64,000 nucleotides of DNA. It comes from Diabrotica undecimpunctata (lineage: Eukaryota; Arthropoda; Insecta; Coleoptera; Chrysomelidae). The translations under genes and the position numbers were made by a program. The DNA is taken from positions 12,525,230 to 12,589,229 of the forward strand of contig NC_092803.1 of assembly GCF_040954645.1 (NCBI RefSeq). Direction: 5' to 3'. The notes beneath the pieces were generated by a model. It was given only the letters and a program-made list of their open reading frames with translations, did no database searches and was not told the origin of the DNA. Positions 22,131 to 31,798 of the stretch are shown in pieces; position 1 is the stretch's first letter; each line of letters opens with the position of its first letter.

Positions 22131-23850
22131 GATGTAAATAGCGACCATAGCCTAGTGTTATGCAAAATAAGAATCATCATGAAATACTTTACATCCAAGA
22201 GAGCGGTGCCAACACAAACAAACATCAGAGTCGAAGGACTAAATACGGAATCTACGGAATACTACTTATACCAAAAAAAGGATATTAGAGAAGATTGTTG
22301 GAAATGAAATAATAGAAAACGATAACATAGAGGAAATCTGGTAAAAACGCAAAAATGACATAACTAACGCAGCAGTCCCATTAGAAAACCCGATGGTTTA
22401 GAGAGGAAGTGAAGACAAAATGTTAAGAAAAGAAGAAAGCGTTTTTACAATACAGAACAAAACAAACATAACAGGCATACAACCACTATAAATGAATCAG
22501 AAATGAAACGAACACTTTAGTTAGACAAATAAAAAGGGAACACTTGCAGAGCTTATCAAAACTGATGAGACACGACTTCTACGGAACACAAAAAGAAATA
22601 TGGAGAAGGATCAGAGGATAAAGAAAAGAGATGAACGAACTAATAAAAAGGAAACACATTCAGAAGGAAACATGGGTTGACTACTTTCGATCCCTATTTG
22701 TTAAAGGTGACGATAATGAACCACCAACACCAGAGGTGCGACAAACGAAGAAATAAATATTGAGAAAGAAGAGGTAAAGAAAGCATTAAGGAAATTAGAA
22801 ACCAAAGTACTAACAAATAAATTAAATGAAATTTATAACACTAGCAGAGGAACAATATGGTTTTAGATCTGGAAGATCAAGCACCGACGCTATATTTATA
22901 ATGAGGCAAGTACAAGAGAAATCATTAGAATACAATAAACCGACATATCTATGTTTTGTGGACCTTAAGAAGGCATTTGATCGAAGGCATTTGATTGTGG
23001 ACGGCCGTAGATCAGCGGCAAGATACTGGCTTTGTAAGCCAGAGCGCACGAGTTCGAATCTCGGCACCAACAACGACATTTTCATTTCTAAAAATGATAT
23101 GAGCCGTTCACCGTGCTTCGAAGGGCATGTAAAGCCGTCGGTTCCCCTGGGCTAGTGTGCATCGACACTAGCTACTTGAAACAGGGTTAAAGATGCAATT
23201 GGCGCCGGAACAATCCGAAAGGATCTCCCCGGCAAAAAAGCCATACGATATTATTATTATTATCGGTTCAAATAAAAGGATGTTATCCATTTATTGTGCG
23301 CAAGAGAGATACCTTCAGGATTTAAAACGATTGAAAATATTTACCAAAACAACACAATAAAAGAAAAAGTAAAAGAAGAACTAACTGACCCTATTTAAGC
23401 TGGCAATGGGATAAGACAGGAAGATTCTCTGAGTACTTTATTGTTCAACCTGATTATGGATGAAATAATAAAAAAAGTAAGAACTAAAAAGGATACCAAA
23501 TGGGAGAAAAACAACTTAAAATAATCTGCTATGCAGACGACGCAATACTATTCTCTCCAAGTGAAGATGATTTACAACGTATGCTGCACCAATTCTCCAA
23601 AATAGAAAAAATGCATGGTTATAACAGCAAATTTACTAAGATGTAAATGGGAATCTGGAAGTTCAGATAATAAAACCAGTGACGGAGTTCAAATATCTAT
23701 TTATCGCAATATCTAGCTACGGAAAGCTCGTAGATGACATAAAAAGAATAGCCGGAACAAATTGGAAGAATGTTGCTTAGGATAGAGATCCATGAAAGCA
23801 GTTGGAAGAGGCCTATGTTCAAATATGGACGATAGAAGACTAAGAAGAAG
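22130..23850 (+). pseudogene. LINE relic from endonuclease end to C-terminus, hosting a SINE
   Basis: The order is conserved: SDHSLVLCKIRI (endonuclease C-terminus) at about 22150, an acidic linker, then EEQYGFRSGRSSTDAIFIMRQ and LCFVDLKKAFDR of the palm. A SINE insertion follows, then KDVIHLLCARE, LFNLIMDEIIKKV and a frame-broken active-site box near 23535 (CYADDAILFS in one frame). The thumb and C-terminus run to about 23830. Many frameshifts make it inert. It resembles the fragment at 54230-55170 (MDEIIK...ADDAIL). Confidence 0.65.
22995..23272 (+). mobile_element. tRNA-Thr-derived SINE
   Basis: Bases 23001-23068 fold like a tRNA: A box TAGATCAGCGGC at 23008, anticodon arm CTGGC-TTTGTAA-GCCAG with anticodon TGT (Thr), and B box GTTCGAATC at 23052. 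An unrelated body follows, ending in an (ATT)n tail, the usual build of a tRNA-derived SINE. It interrupts the LINE frame right after LKKAFDR, which resumes beyond the tail. A 12-13-bp direct duplication (AAGGCATTTGAT) lies just before it. Confidence 0.75.
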
Positions 23851-24320
23851 ACTTGACGTTTCAATCTCCAGTCCGAAAATCGTCTTCAAACAGAACTACA
23901 TAAGAATTATGTGAAAAGAGGATAAAGAATAAGAATAACACACAAAGTTGTCTTTATGGCCTTTATGTCTTATATATATTATTATTATTCCTTTATATTC
24001 GTAGTACTTACATGAAGAAAAATAGCGCACAAAATTAAAAGTTAAGAATAAGTTAACTGTGGGATTACTTTATATGTCTTACCTTAATTTCTGCTGAAGT
24101 TTTACTTCACAAATCGCTTTGTTTAAGATTATAGTCTTACGTATAACACATAAATACTCACACACTATCGCACTTTGCTTTCATCAACAAACAACAATCT
24201 ACTGATTAAAAGTCATGACAAGGAAATATACATATATACTCTTTATTCCCGTTTAGAAGGTCACTTAAAATTATATACTATTAGTATCGTGATTCTAAAA
24301 ATTTATATCACAGTGATGAC
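23851..24320. other. No recognisable gene
   Basis: AT-rich intergenic DNA without coding signatures. Confidence 0.3.
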
Positions 24321-24414
24321 TATTAAAATGTTTCTCCAAATTTAAAGTTGCAAATTATCTGAGAGGTACTAATAATTAGTTTGGGAAAACCAATTTTTGG
24401 GAAAACCAATTTTG

Positions 24415-24645
24415 AATATAGTGGTACTTCGGTCGTCAGAGACGAAAGTGCCCCTAAAACTCTAAAAATTATTCGAACAAGCTTAATTTTCTTGAGAATG
24501 TCAATTTTGAGACCCCAGAAAGATGCAACAAAGTTCTTCACTCCGACCTCCGAGCTTTCTCCTAAAACCTCCCCTCGTAGGGGGAAAACGGAAAATATCG
24601 ATTTACCAAGAACCTGTACGCTGTAGAAAAAATATTTCGAAGAAA
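24415..24645 (+). repeat. Dispersed noncoding repeat, copy 1
   Basis: Shares a colinear pattern with the reverse complement of 62310-62545. The common order is CGTCAGAG, CCCCTAAAA, a run ending TTGAGACCCCAGAAAGATGC, then CCTCCxxCTAAAACxxCCCTCG with a G-run, then TTTACCAxGAAxCTGTA and GTAGAAAAAA. The 140-codon minus-strand frame overlapping it has no domain and is probably incidental. Confidence 0.55.
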
Positions 24646-25029
24646 TGCTGAGACAATTTTGAACAAACATGTTTATTAGCACTGTTTTTGTAGAATCAAC
24701 TGTTCTTTTAGAAACAACGTTTGAAGCGACCGGCGATTTTAACAATTTAAAGCCAAATTTTTGTTATATTAAAAAAAACAGGAGTTTTGTGAAATTTATT
24801 TATTTTAGTATATTCTTAAAACAAAGTCAGTCAAAATAAACAATGCTGATCCCGAATTATATCCTGCAGGACGTAGTATTCTCAAGATACCAGCAGGAAC
24901 ATAGCGTAACAATAAATTAAATGAGCAATAAAAACCAGGTAGCACTTCTTTCTTCCTATTCTTCCTATTGTTTTGCATGGAACGTTGCAAAACAATTTTT
25001 GGCGTTTTTGAGACAAAGTCCGATAGTGC

Positions 25030-26290
25030 AAGATCAATATTTTCACTTTGTTTTGCTAACATTTGCTGTCGTGCTGTAGTTGATACATCTCAAAGAAGTA
25101 GTTCCAAAGCATATGAGAAGACTTTGAATAACGCAGTTTCAAGGGAATATGCTTTTTGAATTTAATTACTGGTTTTTCTGCTGATTGTCTTCCCCCTTTT
25201 ATTTATTCTGGAGCTCCAATAATGCCTTTAATCACAGAGAGCCGGAATTCTTTCAAAGACATACCTTTGGATTTTCTTTCAAGTTGAAATAGAATGAATT
25301 CGTTTACGATGCAAGCATCCACAAAATAAAAAAAAAATATTCTATGCCACCACTTATGTGATTCACAATTCACCTCATAAAGACTGTTAAGCATGTCAAA
25401 TTTGTCAATATATACCATATTATGTGAGTTGTAGAACACTACCATTTGTGGACCTCATTCAGAGTAGCGTCGTTTATTTACTAAGACCCTTGTTAGATCC
25501 TATACGACTCGATGCCTGAAGTTTTTTCGATGGAATTTCCCACTTTACCGGTATATATCTGGAACTCGCACATGAATCCACTTAAATTTGCTCTAACCCA
25601 TAATTTGTAGACTCATCAACCGCTTGAAACTCATGTGGATTCAGTGCTACAAGAAAAGTTTCCGTGAGTTTGGCCAGTAGAGATTGCACTTTGTAAAGTT
25701 TGTCAAATCCGGGATCAGTTTTTTTGGCCGCACTGTAGTATCAACTAGATGTAAATTGCCGTAATTCATCACGTGACGACCAATAATCTCTGTAACTGGG
25801 CATTTCCTTTATACCCATTAATAAATTTGCTCCAAGAAATGTTTTAACTTCGTGTTCTGTGGTAGGTGTAAATCCATTTCCTCCTCCGTGTTTTTGAACG
25901 TAATAAAGATTGGTTTGAAATACAAGTAGGTAAATTAGATCCTCAGAAAATAGTTCACCAAACACATCTGTGGGGTTCTCTGCAGAATTTGGAATGTTTG
26001 GGCCTGTAGTTTCAATAAATTGATTTGTTTGTGTTATATAACTTTCATTTTGGGTCCAAAATATAGAGTTATCTCGCTTTGCTAGCCGTACTGCTAGCGG
26101 TACATCGTCTTCACTATAACGATCACTAAACACGATGTCCATATTTCCAATATCAAAGATATCCTCATTATTTGGTCGCCGAAATTCATCAACATCTAAT
26201 TAGCCTCCCAAGACGCTTTCAATATCAGATACAATTGACTCCTGTCACTTGGAATTTCATCCATTAAGGCGTCAACCTCATTCTGGGACA
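25030..26290 (-). pseudogene. piggyBac-type transposase pseudogene
   Basis: The N-terminus MSQNEVDALMDEIPSDRSQL near 26290 leads into MDIVFSDRYSEDDVPLAV and, after a spacer, TEHEVKTFLGANLLMGIKEM and SYRDYWSS, the hallmark of piggyBac-family transposases. Past an in-frame TAG at 25741 it continues KTDPGFDKLYKVQSLL and LVALNPHEFQAVDEST in broken frames. The C-terminal HKWWHRIFFFYFVDACIVN segment follows near 25370. Multiple stops and large deletions remove most of the catalytic domain. Confidence 0.75.
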
Positions 26291-26710
26291 TATTTTTCAA
26301 ATGCCTGAAGCTCCACCTTTGGTTTGGCTTATTGGAAGAATTCATATAGGAAGTGCCCTGTGGTCATGCCAGAATACCACACAAAAGACAGTGATCTACA
26401 AAAAAAAATTGAAATGTATTCATGCAAATAACAGTACTTAGTGTGAAACAGACTTTAAAAATATCATTTACCCATAATTTTTGTAATCAATAATAATTGA
26501 ATAAACATGAAAATAATGAAAACGTGTCGCTCTATCAACACTGAACGTCCGCTTTAAATGTGTGCTTTACTAATTATGGTATCCAGTCAATGTGATTTAT
26601 TCAAATCGGTTCTAAACCGGTTAGACACTTAGAATATAATATAGGCAACCAATTTTACACACTGGTATGACTGTAAAACCGCTGTGAAGTTTAAAAGAAA
26701 TATTTGTAAA

Positions 26711-26750
26711 GGTGGTCATCTCAACATGACGACAGTCGTCAAAGGGTTAA
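26711..26750 (-). repeat. piggyBac terminal inverted repeat with TTAA target
   Basis: On the minus strand TTAA (26750-26747) is followed by CCCTTTGACGACTGTCGTCA and continues into ATGTTGAGATGACCACC. A TTAA target with a CCC terminus is the piggyBac signature and fits the transposase remnant just downstream. I did not find the partner end near 24800-25000. Confidence 0.6.
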
Positions 26751-27170
26751 ATGTCAGTTAAGGGCGCGAAATCAATTTTTAAATAAAATTTGTATCAACT
26801 CAACGGTAAAAATTCGATATCCTTTAAACAGAATGTCCTATCGATAACAATCAAAATGATTCTTAAGGTGAAAAGTGTAGCTTTCGTATACCATTTTTGC
26901 ATTCTGCTGCAAATAAAGTCAATTTCTATGATGCTCTATATACACTGAGATTAATAAAATTTATCACTAACATTAAACAGTCGCTGTGGAATTTCCATTG
27001 TTAGAGACTAATTTTCAAAACCTATAACATGAAATTTCGATTTAACAAATAGAGGAATTTAAAATCTGCCTAGAAAACGCTGAATTTAAACTTTCATAAT
27101 ACAAATGATCTCACGTCACGGAAAATGCTTCCACCAAGACGGCATTGGGTGGAACATAATATAGCTAAAC
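26751..27170. other. No recognisable gene
   Basis: AT-rich, outside the piggyBac end. No coding signature. Confidence 0.3.
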
Positions 27171-27800
27171 TTATGTAGTTTTGAAAAACGTATTTGTAGC
27201 AGAAAAAAACAGCTTTAATCCTGCCATTGGATTTACTTTAAAACCCGAGTCTAATAATTCTAGTAATTTCCTAAATTTAACTTTAACTAGAATAGATGAT
27301 AAATTAAGTTTTTCAATTTTTAGAAATCCTACTCAGACTGACCACACTTTTGCTGGATCTTCTAATCATCCTTTAATAGAAGATGGCTTCTTCTATATAC
27401 TATATCCATAGACTACTTAACTTACACTATCAGACACTAATTGTAAATCAGTAATAGAAATTAATAAACATCTTACACTTAGTAATGGTTACTTTGCTAA
27501 CATTGCTGGATAGTATATTGAATAGTATATCCTATGATATATTTCAATGATAGTATATCCTTCAGATAATATAGCCAAAATTTTAAATGTAATTCCAAAC
27601 TCAAAACTAGTCTTTAAATGTAACAAAAATATTAAATCTATGAGAGACTGTTGTAAATACGTATTAAAGAACACTTGACAAATATTGACAAATCTATCAC
27701 CATTTGCACGAGACCAATCACGCTTTTTCACAATTATAAGAGATAGTAAGATCCCATTCCTTGTATCAACTATATTGTAACCTTGTATCAACTATATTAC
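27171..27800 (+). pseudogene. Penelope-like element reverse-transcriptase relic
   Basis: Encodes ESNNSSNFLNLTLTRIDDKL, then FSIFRNPTQTDHTF and, in shifted frames, AVSNGYxANI-like sequence and VFKCNKNIKS. INFLDLTI...FSIFRKPTxTDxxI is the distinctive C-terminal palm/thumb of Penelope-like elements. No endonuclease is recognisable downstream. Confidence 0.55.
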
Positions 27801-28320
27801 TAACCTTGTATCAAAAATGAACTTATTGTAAGACCTAGAAATAAGTGGAGAACTGAAAAGAAATCCTCAAAGCTGTGTTAATACTACTTGATCCTATCTT
27901 TAAGAAATTTATGTAGTTCTATTCTTGTAGGTGTTAGTAGGTGTAGAACATTATCCTATAATTTAACTGTTCATGAATTTCATGCACAAGCTACTTAGGG
28001 GTAAGCTTTTTGGTTATTTGATCAAGTAGACACCAATTTATTTAACCATGGTGTTTGGGAAAGTATGTACTATTTCTTTTCATAATTTTACATTTAATAT
28101 TTTTCTGTTACGGTACTGTAATGTGATCTAATTCAATGATGTATTCTAACGACTTTGGTAAAATATATTGCTTCCTGTAAAATTGTTTTAAACTGGCTAT
28201 CTCATCTATTATGTTTTAAGTACGGAAAATTTGACTTCTTTTGTGTCGAAAATACACACAAGTGTGCGGTCACAATTAACTTAAAGTATCGCCACTCAAA
28301 ATCGCAATACAATAGAGTGA
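27801..28320. other. No recognisable gene
   Basis: AT-rich. Possibly further PLE decay, but not demonstrable by eye. Confidence 0.25.
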
Positions 28321-28323
28321 TTT

Positions 28324-28512
28324 ATGGGTTTACCCTCTTGCTACCAACCACCTCGAAGCGTGGTCAGAGGGTGGTTTCTGAAGATTTCAAGACAACACTT
28401 CCCAACACAGCGAATGAAACACACCACGTTTTTTGGCTCTATTAGCCTCGGCCCGCGTCCCGGGCGTCGTGAAAGTCCTGATTCACCGCTACCAAATCTT
28501 CAGCCTGTTGCG
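28324..28512 (+). other. Orphan open frame ending at a strong splice donor
   Basis: ATG at 28324 opens a frame (MGLPSCYQPPRSVVRGW to LQPVANTSIFQK) that reaches AAAAG|GTAAGT near 28512. It is markedly richer in G and C than its flanks and rich in Pro, Arg and Ser. I recognise no domain. It may be the first exon of a transposon gene or of an unrelated host transcript; no acceptor exon was identified. A second frame across the same DNA is also open, so which one codes is undecided. Confidence 0.25.
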
Positions 28513-30150
28513 AATACATCAATATTTCAAAAGGTAAGTCTATATTCTTTGTACAGACAACAATAATGAGTAAGACCAGTTAATTTCCTAATTTATTGAC
28601 AGCTATATTTGCTATTTTTCGCTAATTGATTTACAAACAAAATATTACATTTTTACTTTATAATTATTTATCTAATACCATTTAACCAGCGACCTCTTAA
28701 GTTTTATACAAAACACATGGTATAATTAAATTTATCATCACTGCTGATAAAGTATCGTTGCTATTAGCTCTGAAATTGTATGAGTTCTGAAATTAGCAAA
28801 TGAGACGTCTTCTGGTTCTAGTTTTTCACAATTTTCGTTTAGTCTTGATCAAACTTTAGTAAGTTTTGATTGATTTTTAATTAGTCATTTTTAATTTTAA
28901 TTTGTTGACAGAGTAGCTTTTGCTCCCGCCTTCGTGACATTTCAAAGCTCAGCTGTTCTCGTTGTTTAACCAGGCAGTTATTGGATCAATAAGCACTCTC
29001 AAATGTGATTTTTCAAGTTTTAAAAGCTTATAATCCCTATAACAAAGGCTTTGGTCTTTTTAATATGTCTTTTTAATGTGTTTTTTGTTGGGTATTACAT
29101 TTCCATGAGGTATGTATCTTCCTTCTATCTGACTATCTTCTGACCATCTTAAAATACGAGACACTTTTCTATTGCGACGTACATACTGATATACTGATAT
29201 CATTTGAGAAAGTTTCTACAGGTTTCATTTTAGCATCTGATCTAGGTAGTTTCGAGTGGAAATACAACGCATTATTAATATAACAATATCAGTTATTCTT
29301 ATCTATACTTCACAAACTAAAACTAAAAATAACAAGTATTAGTAAAAAATTAAAAATAGACAATGCGTCACTCCTGTCTAAGAACTTATTATTTTATAAA
29401 TTTAACTACTACAAAAAACACAAATGTACAGGCCAAACCTTCACAATGCTCACGTCCAATAAATTCTTGGTGAGTCATAAGGTTGTAACTTTTTTACAAA
29501 TTGTGTCAAATCAAATCTAAAAATAAAAAGGAAGTACTTATAAAACAATTAGTAACAAACCAGTTCCGCCTTCTTCCCACTAACGAATTAAAATAAATGT
29601 AGGTACAGTACTCTCTGGTGGGATGATACTATTAGAACCGCCTTTATTATTGATTTCTTTTATTACTACCAAATTAGTAATATAGAAACGATATGATTTA
29701 AAATAGCTAGTAATGAAGTAATAATCCATAAATATGATGTACTAATAAATCATTTGACACAAATATTTTATTAGGTACTTAACTTTATTTATTTTTTTAT
29801 TGCTTGGTCAATATTAAAGCTTAGCCACTATAGTAATGTTATTTTGATGCTAAAACCTCAGAGTCCCCTTGGAATAGGCCCGTGTTGATTGCGATATTTT
29901 CACTTTCGATATTGTTTTCACCAGGTAATTGGAGGTGAACTTTAGTCGTCCAATCTGTCATTATATGATTTAAAAAGGTCATTTTTAAAAGGTCACACAT
30001 ATTATCATCGACTTGGTCTTTCCACAAAGGCTTTTTTGTAGTCAATAAAAGCAGTAGGGGATTGTTTTTTGGTAAATAACTGAGCCGATGGCAAGTTGTT
30101 CTTTGCAGCCGCTGGACCCAATAGCGCATCTATTCTCTTGAGGCTGTATG
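28513..30150. other. No recognisable gene
   Basis: About 1.6 kb of AT-rich sequence. The 96-codon minus-strand frame at 29839-30129 has no domain signature, but the T-to-C-rich composition of its end suggests old LINE DNA. Confidence 0.3.
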
Positions 30151-30159
30151 ATATAATGT

Positions 30160-30720
30160 AATAATAATAATAAATGTCTACTAATCTACAAGCTATACTG
30201 GGACCGCACTGTGCTCACAGACACAAACAGTGGCACATAATAGACCAGATATGGTACTAGTTAATAAACTAAATAGACAAATAACATTAATTGATGTGGC
30301 GATACCCAACAACAATAATCTTCGTGTTAAACCGAACGAAAAAATTGCCAAGTACAGGGATCTGGAAATTCAAATACGAAGACAGTGGAGCATGGAAAGT
30401 ACCCAGACAATACCTATTATTCTCTCTACTACTGGAGTCATTCCAAAGAACCTCCTAGAAAATATAAAAAAGCTAGGTCTGAATGAACATCTCTACAAGA
30501 CCATGCAGAAAGCTGTACTACTCTCAACGTCCAGATGTGTACGAAAATTTTTGGGAGATACTCCAGCATACCAAGTCACCTAGGGCTCGATAACACGGAA
30601 AGAGTCCCACCAGAGCTCAATCCTTTTGATACCGTAGGTATCTGGGATGAGTGAATTTTCCCCTTAGAGGGAGTGTGAGCCGTATGGCTAAATCTAAATG
30701 TCTTCATTAACAAACAAAAT
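30160..30720 (+). pseudogene. R2/R4-like LINE C-terminus with restriction-like endonuclease remnant
   Basis: The frame reads HNRPDMVLVNKLNRQITLIDVAIPNNNNLRVKP...EKIAKYRDLEIQIRRQW and NLLENIKKLGLNE. The RPD-x(12)-D spacing is the core of the restriction-like endonuclease carried C-terminally by R2/R4/NeSL-type LINEs. Upstream residues YYWDRTVLTD are shifted out of frame. A GC-richer 3' UTR follows to about 30720. The reverse transcriptase is absent. Confidence 0.6.
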
Positions 30721-31590
30721 CAATTTTTCTTTACAATAAAATATAATATCAGTAGGGCGAGATTCAGTTTGTATACCACTGTGTAACAGTGGATACAACT
30801 GCTCTTCCACCTAACCCCCCGAAAATAGGATAGATAGACTATATCTAAATAACGAAATTGTATTTTACAATGAAACATAAAAATATTACATATTAAATTT
30901 ATAAATTATAAACTGTTTATTTATTTTTTCTAAATTCTTAAATTTTTAAACTGTTCAGCTAACAACTGCTCATAAATTAATCTCTTGGTGAAGTCTAATT
31001 TAGGTGAAGTTCGTTGAGTCCGGGTTTGGTGGTGAAACATTAGCTACCGAGCTAGCTAGCAATTATTGAAAGAGAGCTAATGAGATAAAACCTTGAACGA
31101 TGGACTAGCTGAAATATACTGGTTAAGAACGGGCCATTTAGGAACGTAAAATAAGAAATATGTTTATTTCTCTAGCAGTGGGATAGAATTTTATCAATGT
31201 AGTCATTATGGTTCCAGAAATATTTCAAAAAGCAGTAGGTCTACCATATTATCTATTTGTTCTTATATAATTGAGGAAACAAACACACATTTGGCACACT
31301 TTCAAATGAATTTCATCCATAACAGTATTTAATGTGACGGAGAATATATTATAAGGAGAGTCTTGGAAGGATGGTAAAGTCTTCAAGCAAGATGGCAGTC
31401 TTTTGTAATTATTTTCTACAAAAATAAGCTGATTTAATGTAAAAATTTAGACTTATTTCATTTATATGACCTGTGTAACTTGCTCGAAGGGATATATCTC
31501 TGAAGGTATCCTTTAGAATAATTTCCTTTGTACATTTTGGGTATTATAGTGGGATTCGTTATCAAAATATATACCAAATTCGAACAAAAG
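30721..31590. other. No recognisable gene, 3' flank of P450-2
   Basis: AT-rich. It contains one copy of a 45-bp direct repeat (31197-31241) whose partner is at 32142-32186. Confidence 0.3.
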
Positions 31591-31593
31591 CAT

Positions 31594-31599
31594 TTTATT
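31594..31599 (-). promoter_or_regulatory. Candidate polyadenylation signal of P450-2
   Basis: AATAAA on the minus strand about 33 nt beyond the P450-2 stop codon. Confidence 0.5.
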
Positions 31600-31631
31600 T
31601 GTTGGTATAATAAACAATATAATCTCCTCTT

Positions 31632-31798
31632 TCACCCCAGTGGATGTAGATTTAACCAAATTGTATCTTGCGGTCGAGTACTAATTGACTTTTTTGAATA
31701 CTCTAGAGGAAGTTGAGTTTTTTTATTTACCGTTACGCTGAAATCTTGTAGTATGGTTGCTAGTGCGATTTTCACAACCGTCATACCAAATCTAGCTC
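31632..31798 (-). CDS. P450-2 exon 4
   Basis: After TTTTAG it reads GARFGMTVVKIALATILQDF and ends LNLHPLG, TGA. The 167-bp length matches the other two genes although 6.4 kb separates it from exon 3. Confidence 0.85.

Noticed and set aside
24323..24745. 140-codon minus-strand frame as a gene
   Set aside because: It overlaps the noncoding dispersed repeat, whose other copy does not conserve the frame.
31632..31798. Isolated exon as a P450 pseudogene fragment
   Set aside because: It has the exact length, phase and position needed as exon 4 of P450-2, and no other exon 4 lies between exon 3 and the next gene.
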